DNA of 64,000 bases from Devosia sp. ZB163 (GCF_028613635.1 NZ_JAQRMY010000003.1:632787-696786), one strand, 5' to 3'; numbered from the stretch's first letter, positions 14,959-26,365 are shown. The notes: generated from the letters alone by a model not told the origin. Numbers and translations are program-made.

Positions 14959-17367
14959 TCAGGCGAAGTAGGCGTCGGCGATGAGGCCGGCCAGGTTGCC
15001 GATATCGATCCCCAGCCGGCTGAGGCGGGGCGTCGTCATGTCTTCTGGCTCGGCAACGCGCAATTCGGTGTCGAGCGACAGGGCGGACTTTGCGGCCGCG
15101 GAGAGATGCCCATCCTCGACGCCACCCGGCAGCTGTTCCAGCTGCTGGTGGAGCTCGGCGATCTGGAACCGGACGGAGCGCGGGTTCAGCGAATCGAGTA
15201 CGAGCAGGTCGATGTAGGAGTTCACACCCGCTATCACCGAGAACCGCCGGCGGTGCGTCATGACGCTGTCGCCGATCTCGAGCAGCAGGTCGAGCGAACC
15301 CTCGGGCGCATTCTTGCGAGTGCACCAGGCGACGGCGCCTGCGATCTGGATGCCGCGTTCGAGGCGCCGTCCGATCTCGAGGAAGCGCCAGCCGGCGAAG
15401 CGGTACATGTTCTCGTGCACGAGGCCGGAGAAGCCGGCGAGCTTGCGCAGTAGCACAGTCATGGCCCGTGTCGCGTCATCGCCGGGCTGGACGCGCTCGG
15501 CGAAGGCTCGCGCCGTCTTGCGCAGGTCGACGAGCGCAAGCCACCCGTCCGGCGAGAAGCGGTCGCGGATCTGGCTGGCGCTGTGGACGGCGCTGTCGAT
15601 GGCGGCGAGCAGCCCGTGCGGCAGCGGCACCGAGGCATCGACGCCGAGGCCGTCGAGATAGGCGCGCGTGTCCTTGAGCAGGGCAAGGTCGGGGTTGGAG
15701 CTCTCGGCAAGGCGGGCGTTGTACGCCCGGAGGATGCGAACGGTGGCTTCGCACCGCTCGGCATAGCGGCCAAGCCAGATCAGGTTGTCCGCAGCGCGGC
15801 TCGGCAGGCTGCCTGCCGAGATGCGCACGAGCTTCTCGCCTTCTCCGGGCAGAAGCGACACGCGCTCCACCGGTTCGCTGCTCACCACCCACACATCGGC
15901 GGCCTGGCCGCCGCGCTGCATGGCGACGGCGGCAGAGTCAGACGTAGCGCCGATGCGGGCGAAGCCACCGGGCATCACTGTCCAGCCGTCCCGGGTGCGC
16001 GCTGCATAGACGCGCAGCGTCATCGGCCTAGGCTCCAGTCTGCCCCCGATGTAGAGCGGGGCGGTGGAGAGGTGGACCTGCTCCTGGCCGACGAACGCAC
16101 CACCCTCCGCCTCGAGGCGGGCGAGCAGCGCCTGTCGTTCGGCGGCGGGCAGAGTTCCGCCAATCACCGTGCCGTCGGTGTCCTCGATGGCGAGGCCGGT
16201 GGCGAACGCGGAGCCGACCATCATCTGGTCGAAGTTGTCGATCACGTGCCGGCGCTCGGCTTCCCCGCCACACCACCATGTGGCGATGGTCGGCAGTTCG
16301 AGCTCGCTGCCCGTCAGCGCCCGGCAGAGGTTGGGCATGAAGGCGGCCAGGGCGCGCGTCTCCAGTATCCCGGAGCCCAGCGCATTGACCATGGAGATCG
16401 AGCCCTGCCGGATCGCCTCGGTAATCCCGGGCGTGCCGATGCGGCTGTCGTAGCGCAGCTCGAGCGGATCGGCGAAGCTCGCATCCATGCGCCGCCACAG
16501 CACGTCGACGGGCCGGAGGCCGGAGACGGTCCGCACCATCACCTTGCCGTTCTCGACCACCAGGTCTTCGCCTTCGAGCAGCATGAAGCCGAGATAGCGC
16601 GCGATGTAGGCGTGCTCGAAATAGGTCTCGTTGTGCTGGCCCGGCGTCAGGATGCCGACACGCCCTTCGCCGCCGCTGGCGATGGCATTGAGGGCGTCAC
16701 GGAAGCCGCGGAAGAAGCCGGCGAGCCGGTGCACCGGCATCTTGCCGTAGATGTCGGACAGCGCGCGCGTCGTCGCCACGCGGTTCTCGAGCGCGAAGCC
16801 GGCGCCGGAGGGGGCCTGGGTCCGATCGCCCAGCACCCACCATCCGCCGTCGGGCCCGCGACCCAGCTCGAAGGCGCAGAAGTGCAGGAAGTGTCCGCTG
16901 GCGGGGCGGATGCCGACCATCGGGCGCAGGAACTCGGCGTTGCGCGCAATCAGTTCCGGCGGTAGCAGGCCACGCTGGACCAGCTCGTTGCTTCCGTAGA
17001 TGTCGGCGACGATGGTCTCGAGCAGTTCGGCCCGCTGGGTGAGGCCGCGCGTGATTGTCAGCCACTCGCTCTCATCGAGGATCAGTGGCACATGGGCCAG
17101 CGGCCAGGCGCGCTCCTTGCCTTCGACGCCATCATACTTGCGATAGTAGACGCCGGAGTCCCGCAGGTACTGGTCGGCGCGCTCGAAGCGACTAGCTACT
17201 TCCTCGGGGCCGAGCTCATCGAGGGCGCCAATCAGTTCGGTCCAGCCCGGGCGGACATGACCGTCGGCATCGAGCATTTCGTCCGGAACGCCCGGCAGGG
17301 GCCTATAGTCGGCTACCAGGCCAGGTGCCCCGTGCCTCGTCGCCTGCCATTGATTCCGTCGTGTCAT
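14959..17367 (-). CDS. Circularly permuted ATP-grasp protein fused to an alpha-E domain
   Basis: An 802-residue fusion. Residues about 80-460 match the circularly permuted type 2 ATP-grasp family (GQHNETYFEHAYIARYLG, RPVDVLWRRMDASFADPLEL, GSISMVNALGSGI). Residues about 490-800 match the helical alpha-E domain, which begins LPSRAADNLIWLGRYAERCE. ATP-grasp enzymes ligate a carboxylate to an amine through an acyl phosphate. These two domains are coded separately in many genomes; the fusion supports a shared function. The alpha-E domain is of unknown role. The ATG lies 79 bases after the upstream DUF2126 gene, and the stop is 14 bases before the transglutaminase start. Confidence 0.9.
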   Translation of the reverse strand: MTRRNQWQATRHGAPGLVADYRPLPGVPDEMLDADGHVRPGWTELIGALDELGPEEVASRFERADQYLRDSGVYYRKYDGVEGKERAWPLAHVPLILDESEWLTITRGLTQRAELLETIVADIYGSNELVQRGLLPPELIARNAEFLRPMVGIRPASGHFLHFCAFELGRGPDGGWWVLGDRTQAPSGAGFALENRVATTRALSDIYGKMPVHRLAGFFRGFRDALNAIASGGEGRVGILTPGQHNETYFEHAYIARYLGFMLLEGEDLVVENGKVMVRTVSGLRPVDVLWRRMDASFADPLELRYDSRIGTPGITEAIRQGSISMVNALGSGILETRALAAFMPNLCRALTGSELELPTIATWWCGGEAERRHVIDNFDQMMVGSAFATGLAIEDTDGTVIGGTLPAAERQALLARLEAEGGAFVGQEQVHLSTAPLYIGGRLEPRPMTLRVYAARTRDGWTVMPGGFARIGATSDSAAVAMQRGGQAADVWVVSSEPVERVSLLPGEGEKLVRISAGSLPSRAADNLIWLGRYAERCEATVRILRAYNARLAESSNPDLALLKDTRAYLDGLGVDASVPLPHGLLAAIDSAVHSASQIRDRFSPDGWLALVDLRKTARAFAERVQPGDDATRAMTVLLRKLAGFSGLVHENMYRFAGWRFLEIGRRLERGIQIAGAVAWCTRKNAPEGSLDLLLEIGDSVMTHRRRFSVIAGVNSYIDLLVLDSLNPRSVRFQIAELHQQLEQLPGGVEDGHLSAAAKSALSLDTELRVAEPEDMTTPRLSRLGIDIGNLAGLIADAYFA

Positions 17368-17446
17368 GGGAAAATAGCGCTAACGGAAGCCGGCGGATTG
17401 GCAAGGGAATTTCGACTGGTTGGTCAAAATCGGCACGCCAGTGTCC

Positions 17447-20400
17447 TCAAAGGGGCACGCGCAGGTCGAGTGTCAGCGGAAACTCGGCGTTCGGCGCCTC
17501 TGCGGGCGGCACGTAGGGGCCCGGCGTGTAGCCGCCGGGGACGAAGCGGCTGAGGCGACGGGCCTCGGCTTCGTTGCCGTTGACCGGGAAGGTGTCGTAG
17601 TTGCGTCCGCCCGGATGCGCAGCGTGGTAGGTGCAGCCGCCGATGGCGCGACCCGTCCAGCTGTCGTAGATGGCGATGTGCAGCGGCGCATTGACGGGCA
17701 GCACCGGGTGCACGCCGGAGGCGGGTTGCCATGCCTTGAAGCGCACTCCCGCGACGGCCACTCCGGCCTCGCCGGTCGGTGTAAGCGGCACCGCGCGACC
17801 ATTGCAGGTGACGCGGTAGCGGCCGGGGTTCACGCCCTCAAGCTTCACTTGAAGTCGTTCAACCGATGAATCAACGAAGCGCACCGTGCCGCCGATCGCA
17901 CCGTGCTCGCCCAGTACGTGCCAGGGCTCGAGCGCGCGGTTGACGGTCAGCTTCATCCCCTCGACCTCCACTTCGCCGCAGAAGGGGAAGCGAAACTCGA
18001 GCTGCGCCGCAAACCACTCGGGTTCGAGATCGAAGCCGTTGTCCCTGAGGTCGCCGAGCACGTCGAGGAAATCGGCCCAGACAAAGTGCGGCAGCATGAA
18101 CCGGTCATGCAGTGTCGTGCCCCAACGCACGAAGCTGCCTTGCTTGGGTGCCTTCCAGAAGCGCGCGATCAGGGCGCGGACCAGCAGTTGCTGTGCAAGG
18201 TTCATGCGCGCGTTCGGTGGCATCTCGAAGCCGCGGAACTCGACAAGGCCGAGCCGTCCGGTCGGGCCGTCGGGCGAGTAGAGCTTGTCGATGCAGATTT
18301 CCGAGCGGTGCGTATTGCCGGTGACATCGACGAGCAAGTTGCGGAACAAACGGTCGACCAACCAGGGCAGGGGCCTCGCGCCGTCGCCGGGCGGCGGCAC
18401 CTGCTTCATGGCGATCTCGAGCTCATAGAGGCTGTCGTGCCGGGCTTCGTCGATGCGCGGCGCCTGCGAGGTCGGCCCAATGAACAGGCCCGAGAAGAGG
18501 TAACTCAGCGATGGGTGCTGCTGCCAGTGAAGGATCAGGCTCTTGAGCAGGTCCGGTCGGCGCAGGAAGGGCGAGTCCGATGGGGTCGAGCCGCCGACCA
18601 CGACGTGGTTGCCACCACCGGTGCCGGTATGGCTGCCGTCGATCATGAATTTGTCGGCGCCAAGCCGGGCCAGCCGGGCTTCCTCATAGACCGCGGTGGT
18701 CGTCGCGACGCACTCCTCCCAACTGGCGGCCGGGTGGATGTTCACCTCGATCACGCCCGGGTCGGGCGCGACGCGAATGACGTTGAGACGCGGGTCATAG
18801 GGCGGAGCGTAGCCCTCGACATGGATAGGTAGTCCGATCGTCCTTGCCGCCTCTTCGGAGGCTGCGATCAGCTCGAGATAGTCCTCCACCGTCGCTATCG
18901 GCGGCAGGAAGACGCAAAGCCTTCCATCGCGCAGTTCGACCGAGATGGCGGTGCGGACGGCCCCCTGGATGTCGTCGAGCACCTGCTCGGTGCGCTGCTG
19001 CATCTGGGTGGGGTCGGGCGTGAACATCGCGGGCTGGGCGTGGTGTCCGATCCGAACTTCCACCGGCTGGTGCAGCAGTTCCTCGACCTCGGGCAGGTCG
19101 GCCAGCGCGATCAGTGGGTCGCGGGGCACGATATGCGGGTAGGCGGTCGGAGACAGATGCTTCAGGGAACCGAGGGGCAGGCGATAGCCGACAGGGGAAT
19201 CGCCCGGGACGAGGAAGAGCTTGCCGCGGCGCGTGCGCCATTTCTCGGTCATCCACCTGGACCGATCGGCCAGCGCGTTCCAGCGCTGCACCGGCAGCAC
19301 GTAGCCGGTGGGGTTGGTCAGGCCGCGCTCGAACACCGCGGTCATGCGGGCCCGCGCCTCGGGATCGGCCAGCTGATTGTTCGCGGGGTCGACGTTGGCG
19401 GGAAGTTGCCCCTCCTTGAGCAGCCACTCGCCCGGATCCTCATAGGCGGCTGCGACCGAGTCCCCGTCGAGGCCGAGATTGATCGCGATCTCGGAAAGGA
19501 GGCGTTCCGCGTCGCCGGGCTTGGCGTCCGTCCGCTGCCCCTCGCCGGCAACCAGGCTTTCGTCGCGCCAGACGGGCTCGCCGTCGCGGCGCCAGTAGAG
19601 CGAGAAGGTCCAGCGTGGCAGGGTCTCGCCGGGATACCACTTGCCCTGGCCGTGGTGGAGCAGGCCGCCCGGGGCGAAGCGTTCTCGCAGGCGCCGGATC
19701 AGGTCGTCAGCGCGCGCGCGCTTGGTCGGCCCCACGGCATCCGCGTTCCATTCGCCGGACTCGAAGTCGTCGATGGACACGAAAGTCGGCTCGCCGCCCA
19801 TGGTCAGCCTTACGTCGTGCTGGACCAACTCTTCGTCGACCTTGCGGCCAAGGGCGTTGAGGCGGTCCCAGCTCTCGTCGGAGAATGGCTTGGTGATACG
19901 GGGATGCTCGGCGACCCGGTTCACCCTCATGTCGAAGCTGAACTCGACATTGGCGAAGCTGGTGTAGCCCGAGATGGGCGCGGCGTTGCGGTAGTGGGGC
20001 GTCGCGGCGAGGGGGATGTGGCTCTCGCCCGTCAGCAGGCCCGACGTCGGATCCAGCCCGACCCAGCCGGCACCCGGCAGGTAGACCTCGCACCAGGCGT
20101 GGAGGTCGGTGAAGTCGTGGTCGGTGCCGGCCGGTCCGTCGAGGGACACGAGGTCCGGCTTCAACTGGATCAGATAGCCGGAGACGAAGCGGGTGGCGAA
20201 GCCGAGATGCCGCAGTGCCTGCACCAGCAGCCAGCTGGAATCGCGGCACGAACCCTGCCGGCGCGCCAGCGTTTCGTCGGGCTCGAACACGCCCGTTTCG
20301 AGCCGCACGATGTAGGCAATCTCGTCCTGCACCTGTGCATTGAGCGCGGTAATGAAATTGACTGTGTTCCGCTGGCTGCGATCGACACTGGCAAGGAACT

Positions 20401-20785
20401 TCTGCAGCAGCGGTCCAGCCGGCTGCGGCTTCATGTAGATGGAGAGGTCCTCGCGCAGCTCTGCCGGATACTCGAAGGGCCAGTGCTCGGCGCTCTCCTC
20501 GACGAAGAAGTCGAAGGGGTTGTAGACCGTCATATCGGCGACGAGATCAACCTCGATCTTGAGTTCGGTCACCGGCTCGGGGAAGACATGACGGCTGAGG
20601 TAGTTGCCGTAGGGGTCCTGCTGCAGGTTGACGAAGTGCTTGGCAGGCGTGACCCGAAGCGAGTGGCTCAGTACCTTGGTCTTGCTCTGTGGCGCCGGCT
20701 GAAGCCGTATGATCTGTGGCTGAAGGACGACCGGCCGGTCGTATCGATAGTGCGTCAGGTGATAGATCGCGGCTTTGATCGACAT
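17447..20785 (-). CDS. Transglutaminase-like protein with DUF2126 domain
   Basis: A 1112-residue protein. The N-terminal domain ([20 protein letters not shown]) and a transglutaminase-like core span residues about 1-310, with Cys in [13 protein letters not shown], His in [10 protein letters not shown] and Asp in WVGLDPTSG. The remainder, from about 320 ([17 protein letters not shown]), is the large DUF2126 domain. It contains [10 protein letters not shown] and [19 protein letters not shown], conserved motifs resembling a glutamine-synthetase- or amidoligase-type active site. It is the first gene of the three-gene module and likely supplies both an amide-forming and an amide-processing activity. 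The product is unknown. Confidence 0.9.
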   Translation of the reverse strand: MSIKAAIYHLTHYRYDRPVVLQPQIIRLQPAPQSKTKVLSHSLRVTPAKHFVNLQQDPYGNYLSRHVFPEPVTELKIEVDLVADMTVYNPFDFFVEESAEHWPFEYPAELREDLSIYMKPQPAGPLLQKFLASVDRSQRNTVNFITALNAQVQDEIAYIVRLETGVFEPDETLARRQGSCRDSSWLLVQALRHLGFATRFVSGYLIQLKPDLVSLDGPAGTDHDFTDLHAWCEVYLPGAGWVGLDPTSGLLTGESHIPLAATPHYRNAAPISGYTSFANVEFSFDMRVNRVAEHPRITKPFSDESWDRLNALGRKVDEELVQHDVRLTMGGEPTFVSIDDFESGEWNADAVGPTKRARADDLIRRLRERFAPGGLLHHGQGKWYPGETLPRWTFSLYWRRDGEPVWRDESLVAGEGQRTDAKPGDAERLLSEIAINLGLDGDSVAAAYEDPGEWLLKEGQLPANVDPANNQLADPEARARMTAVFERGLTNPTGYVLPVQRWNALADRSRWMTEKWRTRRGKLFLVPGDSPVGYRLPLGSLKHLSPTAYPHIVPRDPLIALADLPEVEELLHQPVEVRIGHHAQPAMFTPDPTQMQQRTEQVLDDIQGAVRTAISVELRDGRLCVFLPPIATVEDYLELIAASEEAARTIGLPIHVEGYAPPYDPRLNVIRVAPDPGVIEVNIHPAASWEECVATTTAVYEEARLARLGADKFMIDGSHTGTGGGNHVVVGGSTPSDSPFLRRPDLLKSLILHWQQHPSLSYLFSGLFIGPTSQAPRIDEARHDSLYELEIAMKQVPPPGDGARPLPWLVDRLFRNLLVDVTGNTHRSEICIDKLYSPDGPTGRLGLVEFRGFEMPPNARMNLAQQLLVRALIARFWKAPKQGSFVRWGTTLHDRFMLPHFVWADFLDVLGDLRDNGFDLEPEWFAAQLEFRFPFCGEVEVEGMKLTVNRALEPWHVLGEHGAIGGTVRFVDSSVERLQVKLEGVNPGRYRVTCNGRAVPLTPTGEAGVAVAGVRFKAWQPASGVHPVLPVNAPLHIAIYDSWTGRAIGGCTYHAAHPGGRNYDTFPVNGNEAEARRLSRFVPGGYTPGPYVPPAEAPNAEFPLTLDLRVPL

Positions 20786-20884
20786 GCGGTCGGATGCTCG
20801 CTACTGAGGCACAGAAACTTCCCGACAGGACGATAGCGAGAGAAGGCTGGGGCGGCTAGCCTTCGCGAGCGGCAGAGGAAAATC

Positions 20885-21415
20885 ATGGTGGAGCAGCAGA
20901 CGATACCCGCGTGGCGACGGGTGATCCGCGCCATTGGGCGCGCGGTGGTCACGGTCGCGGTGGTCATCTACACCCTGCTCGACGACCTGCTGTTCCCGCT
21001 GTTCCGGCCGCTGATCAACCGGCTCAGCGCCCTCAGGCTGTTTCAGCGGCTGGGCGAGTGGATCGGTCGCCTGCCACCCTATGCGGCGCTGGTCGCGCTC
21101 GGCGTGCCGTTCGTCGTCATCGAGCCGATGAAAGTCCTCGCCATCTGGTGGGCCGGCACCGGCCATGTCATCACGGGCACCGTCGGACTTCTGCTCGCGC
21201 ACGCGCTGTCGCTGCTGGTGGTCGAGCGCATCTTCCACGCCGGCTACCAGCCGCTGATGCGGATCGACTGGTTCGCGCAGTTGCTCGGCTGGTTGTTCGG
21301 TCTGCGCGACCGAGCGATTGGCTGGGCCAAGTCGACGACGACCTGGCAGGTAGCGGTACGCTGGGTGCGTGGCGCGCGGGAGTGGGTCCGCGGCGTGATC
21401 GCGTCGATCCGATAA
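20885..21415 (+). CDS. Hypothetical membrane protein
   Basis: A 176-residue protein that I do not recognise. Hydrophobic helices lie at about residues 20-45 and 65-90 and a longer one at 95-115, with a Trp/Arg-rich C-terminus (WLFGLRDRAIGWAKSTTTWQ). It is divergent from the transglutaminase/ATP-grasp module, with 99 bases between the two starts, so the two may share a control region. Codon usage resembles the neighbours. It has no enzymatic motif. Confidence 0.75.
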   Translation: MVEQQTIPAWRRVIRAIGRAVVTVAVVIYTLLDDLLFPLFRPLINRLSALRLFQRLGEWIGRLPPYAALVALGVPFVVIEPMKVLAIWWAGTGHVITGTVGLLLAHALSLLVVERIFHAGYQPLMRIDWFAQLLGWLFGLRDRAIGWAKSTTTWQVAVRWVRGAREWVRGVIASIR

Positions 21416-21568
21416 GGCCGATAATTCTCGGCGGGGTGCCGATCCTTGGGACCATCGGGCTCACTGGCTTCTTGCGCGGCACGCCCGGTCCCAACGACTG
21501 GGGCGACGATCCGCGTTCCCGCCCAGGATCGAATGTGGCGGTAGTTCCGTGAGCTGAACGTCGCTGCG

Positions 21569-21838
21569 CTAGCGCTTCTTGTTCTTCTTGATGTCCTCGC
21601 GCATCGCAACGCGGGATTCCAGCAGGAACTCCTCGACTTCGTCGAGGGTCGCGGAGAAGTCGTAGCCCTTGTTGCCGAAGACGATCTCGAACGTGTCGTC
21701 GTCGCGCAGCATGTAGCCGCCATGGGCATCGATCTTGGGGTTGCGCTTCTCGGCGATCAGCAGGCTGACGCCGAAGGGCCGGCCGATGCGGCGGACGCGG
21801 CGTTCGATGGCGGCGAGGGTGTGGGCGCGGCTCGACAT
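21569..21838 (-). CDS. Conserved hypothetical small protein
   Basis: An 89-residue soluble protein starting MSSRAHTLAAIERRVRRIGR and ending in a Lys-rich tail (IKKNKKR). The middle (YMLRDDDTFEIVFGNKGYDFSATLDEVEEFL) looks like a small alpha/beta domain. No family recognised. I chose the ATG at 21838, with GGAG seven bases upstream, over an in-frame TTG at 21850. Its compact composition and a good ribosome-binding site support a real gene; the function is unknown. Confidence 0.7.
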   Translation of the reverse strand: MSSRAHTLAAIERRVRRIGRPFGVSLLIAEKRNPKIDAHGGYMLRDDDTFEIVFGNKGYDFSATLDEVEEFLLESRVAMREDIKKNKKR

Positions 21839-22029
21839 GATCGGCTCCAAGAGGGCATTCAGCTGTTCAATAGCGCGGTTGTCGCCGAGGGCAAGCCCTG
21901 TGCGGCGTCCGTCTCAAGTTCGTGTCCGCCAATGCCGGCATAAGCCCGGCGATGAGGGGCAGTGACCAACACGAGCGATCCCGCTAGCGAGCGGTTGAGT
22001 GGTCCGCTTGCCGATGCTTAAGTGCCTTC

Positions 22030-22953
22030 ATGGCTTTCACACTGAGGCAGTTGCAGTATTTCATATCGGTCGCCGAGGAGGGGACCGTTTCCGGCGCCGC
22101 CCAGCAACTGTCGATCAGCCAGTCCGCGGTGACCGATGCGATCAAGGACCTCGAGAGCGACCTGGGGGTCACGCTGTTCGAGCGCCACCGGCGGGGCCTC
22201 AGCATCACGCACAAGGGGCATCAGTTCTACCGGCATGCGACGCGGATTCTCGCCAGCGTTTCGGATGCGCGCCGCAGCTTTGGTGAGGCGGAGATGCCGG
22301 CGCAAGGGAGCCTGCAACTGGGGGTCACCTCACTCGTCGCCGGCTACGTGCTGTCCGATCTGCTGGCTCGCTACCGCCGCGCAAATCCCAACGTCAACGT
22401 CTCGGCCATCGAGGACAACGGGGACTATCTCGAGCACCTCCTCATCGGCGGCGAACTCGATGTGGCGGTCATGGTGATCTCCAACCTGCGCGACCGCGTG
22501 GCGCTGCAGGCCGAGATCTTCGAAACGTCGCCCTACCGGCTCTGGCTTCCCTTGGGACACCGGCTCGCCGGGGCGGACATCATCTCGATCTCCGACATCG
22601 TACCAGAGCCGCTGATCATGCTCACCGTCGACGAGACGGAAGAGAACACGGGCAAGCTCCTCGGGGCGTTCAGCGCCAAGCCGCACGTCGCGTTCCGCAC
22701 GCGCTCGGTGGAGGCGGTCCGCAGTCTCGTTGCAACCGGCGCCGGCATCGCGCTCCTTCCCGACCTCGTCTATCGGCCGTGGTCGCTCGAAGGCGACCGG
22801 ATCGAGAGCCGGGACGTTTCCGGCGCGTTGCCGGTGGTGCAGGTCGGCATGGTATGGCGGCGCGGCAGCCAGCTGACGCAGGCGGCGCGTGATTTCATCG
22901 GGCTCGCCCAGCAACAGCATCTTTCGCGTTCGCGGGCCACACAGGAACGCTGA
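22030..22953 (+). CDS. LysR family transcriptional regulator
   Basis: A 307-residue LysR protein. The winged helix-turn-helix occupies residues 1-60 (LRQLQYFISVAEEGTVSGAAQQLSISQSAVTDAIKDLE), followed by a linker helix and the two-lobed effector domain (about 90-295). It is in the same direction as ydcSTUV-patD and ends 145 bases before ydcS. A 9-base-pair palindrome lies between them, so it probably controls that operon and responds to a polyamine or an intermediate (inference). In E. coli the ydc operon has a different type of regulator beside it. Confidence 0.9.
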   Translation: MAFTLRQLQYFISVAEEGTVSGAAQQLSISQSAVTDAIKDLESDLGVTLFERHRRGLSITHKGHQFYRHATRILASVSDARRSFGEAEMPAQGSLQLGVTSLVAGYVLSDLLARYRRANPNVNVSAIEDNGDYLEHLLIGGELDVAVMVISNLRDRVALQAEIFETSPYRLWLPLGHRLAGADIISISDIVPEPLIMLTVDETEENTGKLLGAFSAKPHVAFRTRSVEAVRSLVATGAGIALLPDLVYRPWSLEGDRIESRDVSGALPVVQVGMVWRRGSQLTQAARDFIGLAQQQHLSRSRATQER

Positions 22954-22974
22954 TCCTGCCCATAGACGGTATCT

Positions 22975-22995
22975 GGTATCGGATTCTCCGATACC
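22975..22995. promoter_or_regulatory. Palindrome upstream of ydcS, candidate LysR operator
   Basis: A perfect inverted repeat, GGTATCGGA at 22975-22983 and its complement at 22987-22995 with a three-base spacer. A further GGTATC begins seven bases earlier. There is no following T run, which argues against a plain terminator, although it also follows the lysR stop codon by 22 bases. Confidence 0.5.
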
Positions 22996-23098
22996 TCACC
23001 CCGGTCGAATGCATTTGCGGTTGTCAATCGTGCCGATAAGGTCGCTTGCAAGGGCCTTGTGCGCATTTGGGAGCGCTGGCCCGAGCAGGGAGAAACCG

Positions 23099-24256
<1,158 letters not shown>

Positions 24257-24262
24257 TGGCTT

Positions 24263-24296
24263 TGGGGCGGGGGGCGAAGTGGCCAGTCCCGCCCCA
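24263..24296 (+). promoter_or_regulatory. Hairpin between ydcS and ydcT (transcript stabiliser or attenuator)
   Basis: A nine-base-pair GC stem (24263-24271 with 24288-24296) with a 16-base loop lies seven bases after the ydcS stop and has no T run. Such hairpins commonly keep binding-protein mRNA more abundant than that of the membrane components. Confidence 0.5.
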
Positions 24297-24407
24297 TTCC
24301 CGGCGTCACTCTCGCGAAGCCCGGATCCGTTCTGGTGGTGGGCTCGGAGAACGGAAGCTCCCGCGACTACGCGGGGGTGACCCGGTGGCCCTTTGACAAG
24401 AGTTGAG

Positions 24408-25409
24408 ATGACGGCAGCGGTTTCGCTACAGCGTGTGTCCCGCCACTTCGGCGCGGTGAAGGCTCTCGACGAGGTCGACCTCGACGTGGGCGAGGGCGAG
24501 TTCTTCGCCATGCTCGGACCATCCGGTTCGGGCAAGACCACCTGCCTCAGGCTGATTGCGGGCTTCGAGCAACCAACCACCGGCGGCATCCGCATCTTCG
24601 ATGAAGCCGTGGAGGGCGTGCCGCCCTACCGGCGCAACGTCAACACGGTGTTCCAGGACTATGCGCTCTTCCCGCACATGGATGTGCGGGAGAACGTCGA
24701 GTTCTCCATGATGCTGAAGAAGGTCGACAAGACGGCGCGGGCTCGCGAGGCCGAGGCGGCGCTCGAAATGGTGAAGCTCGGCGGCTATGGCGACCGGCGG
24801 CCCGGCCAGCTGTCGGGTGGGCAGCGACAACGCGTGGCGCTGGCCCGTGCCATCGTCAACAAGCCCAAGGTCCTGCTGCTCGACGAGCCGCTCGGGGCGC
24901 TCGACCTCAAGCTGCGCGAGCAGATGCAGGACGAACTGAAGGCGCTGCAGAAGACCCTCGGCATCACCTTCATCTTCGTTACACACGACCAGGGCGAGGC
25001 CCTGTCGATGGCCGACCGGGTCGCGGTGTTCAACCTCGGCCGGCTGATGCAGGTGGGAACGCCCGAAGAGATCTACCGCAAGCCGAACTCGCGCTTCGTC
25101 GCCGATTTCGTCGGCTCCTCCAACGTGCTGCCGCCAGCCTTCGTCCACAACATCGTCGGCGAGCGCCGCTGGGCCTCGCTCAGGCCCGAGGCCATCCACG
25201 TGATCCGGGCTGGGGCCGGCCTCTCGACCATGAGCGGCAGGGTCGTGTCGCGCTCCTATCTCGGCGCAACGACCCGGCTCGGCATCATGCTCAAGGGCAT
25301 CACGCTCAACGCCGTCGTGCCGTCCGCCGAGGACGCTCCGGTCGAGGGCGAGACGGTGACGATCGGCTTCGCGAGGGAAGCTCTCCACCTGATGGAGGCC
25401 GAGGAATGA
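24408..25409 (+). CDS. ydcT: YdcT-like polyamine ABC transporter ATP-binding protein
   Basis: A 333-residue ATPase of the PotA/YdcT group. It has Walker A (GPSGSGKTT), the Q-loop in NTVFQDYALFPHM, signature LSGGQRQR, Walker B (VLLLDEPLGALDLK) and the switch His (THDQGEA), followed by a C-terminal TOBE-type domain (about 255-330). It energises import through YdcU and YdcV. I chose the ATG at 24408 over an in-frame TTG at 24393; neither has a strong ribosome-binding site. Its stop overlaps the next start as ATGA. Confidence 0.93.
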   Translation: MTAAVSLQRVSRHFGAVKALDEVDLDVGEGEFFAMLGPSGSGKTTCLRLIAGFEQPTTGGIRIFDEAVEGVPPYRRNVNTVFQDYALFPHMDVRENVEFSMMLKKVDKTARAREAEAALEMVKLGGYGDRRPGQLSGGQRQRVALARAIVNKPKVLLLDEPLGALDLKLREQMQDELKALQKTLGITFIFVTHDQGEALSMADRVAVFNLGRLMQVGTPEEIYRKPNSRFVADFVGSSNVLPPAFVHNIVGERRWASLRPEAIHVIRAGAGLSTMSGRVVSRSYLGATTRLGIMLKGITLNAVVPSAEDAPVEGETVTIGFAREALHLMEAEE

Positions 25410-26365
25410 GCGCAGTCGCAGCCTCGGCTCCCGGCGCGATCCTCCCCAACCGCCGCGGTGTGCTGGGGGCGGTGAGCGACGTCTTCTGGCGTCGGCCGAT
25501 GATGCTGGTGTTCCTGCTGCTGGTGCCGGCGCTGCTGTGGCTCGGCATCGTCTATATCGGCTCGCTCTTCGCGCTGCTGCTGCAAAGCTTCTTTTCGATC
25601 GACGAGTTCTCCGGGCTCATCAATCGCGAGTTCACGCTCAAGACCTATGCCGAACTCTTGCGGCCGCAGAATCTCGACGTGATCCTGCGCACGGTGATCA
25701 TGGCGGCTGCCGTCACCGTAGCCTCGGCGATCATCGCCTTCCCCATCGCCTACATGGCAGCTCGCTACGCGCGCGGTGCGTGGAAAGCAGTGTTCTACCT
25801 CGGGATCATGTTGCCACTTTGGGCGAGCTATCTCGTCAAGGTCTATGCCTGGAAGCTGGTCCTCGCCAAGGAGGGGATCCTCAACTGGGTGTTCGAGCAG
25901 TTGCACCTGACCTGGCTGCTGGACGCCTGGCTCAGCCTGCCGGTGATCGGCGGCAACTCGCTCTCGATCAGCTACACGGGCACCTTCATCGTCTTCGTCT
26001 ATGTCTGGATGCCCTACATGATCCTGCCGATCCAGGCGGCGATCGAGCGGGTACCGACGAACCTCCTCGATGCCTCGTCCGATCTCGGCGCACGGCCCAT
26101 GCAGACGTTCTGGAAAGTGATCTTTCCGCTCGCGCTGCCGGGCATCGTCGCGGGCTCGATCTTCACCTTCTCGCTGACGCTGGGCGACTACATCATCCCG
26201 CAGATCATCGGCACGTCCGCGTTCTTCATCGGCCAGGCGGTCTTTGCGCATCAGGGCACGGCCGGGAACATCCCGCTGGCGGCGGCTTTCACCGTCGTGC
26301 CGATCGTCATCATGGGGCTCTACCTGTGGATGGCCAAGCGCATGGGAGCGTTCGATGCGCTGTAG
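25406..26365 (+). CDS. ydcU: YdcU-like polyamine ABC transporter permease
   Basis: A 319-residue permease of the PotB type with six predicted membrane helices, the first after a 35-residue cytoplasmic N-terminus (MLVFLLLVPALLWLGIVYIG). The EAA loop lies near residues 220-240 (RVPTNLLDASSDLGARPMQTF). Translation is probably coupled to ydcT through a four-base overlap. It is followed by a 215-base gap filled by a palindromic repeat before the partner permease. Confidence 0.93.
   Translation: MSAVAASAPGAILPNRRGVLGAVSDVFWRRPMMLVFLLLVPALLWLGIVYIGSLFALLLQSFFSIDEFSGLINREFTLKTYAELLRPQNLDVILRTVIMAAAVTVASAIIAFPIAYMAARYARGAWKAVFYLGIMLPLWASYLVKVYAWKLVLAKEGILNWVFEQLHLTWLLDAWLSLPVIGGNSLSISYTGTFIVFVYVWMPYMILPIQAAIERVPTNLLDASSDLGARPMQTFWKVIFPLALPGIVAGSIFTFSLTLGDYIIPQIIGTSAFFIGQAVFAHQGTAGNIPLAAAFTVVPIVIMGLYLWMAKRMGAFDAL

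Noticed and set aside
19040-20836. A 598-codon plus-strand open frame inside the DUF2126 gene
   Set aside because: It has no ribosome-binding site or domain, and amino-acid composition typical of antisense GC-rich DNA.
22975-22995. A plain terminator for the LysR gene
   Set aside because: The stem is not followed by a T run and has a repeated half-site upstream, which fits an operator better, though a weak terminator role cannot be excluded.
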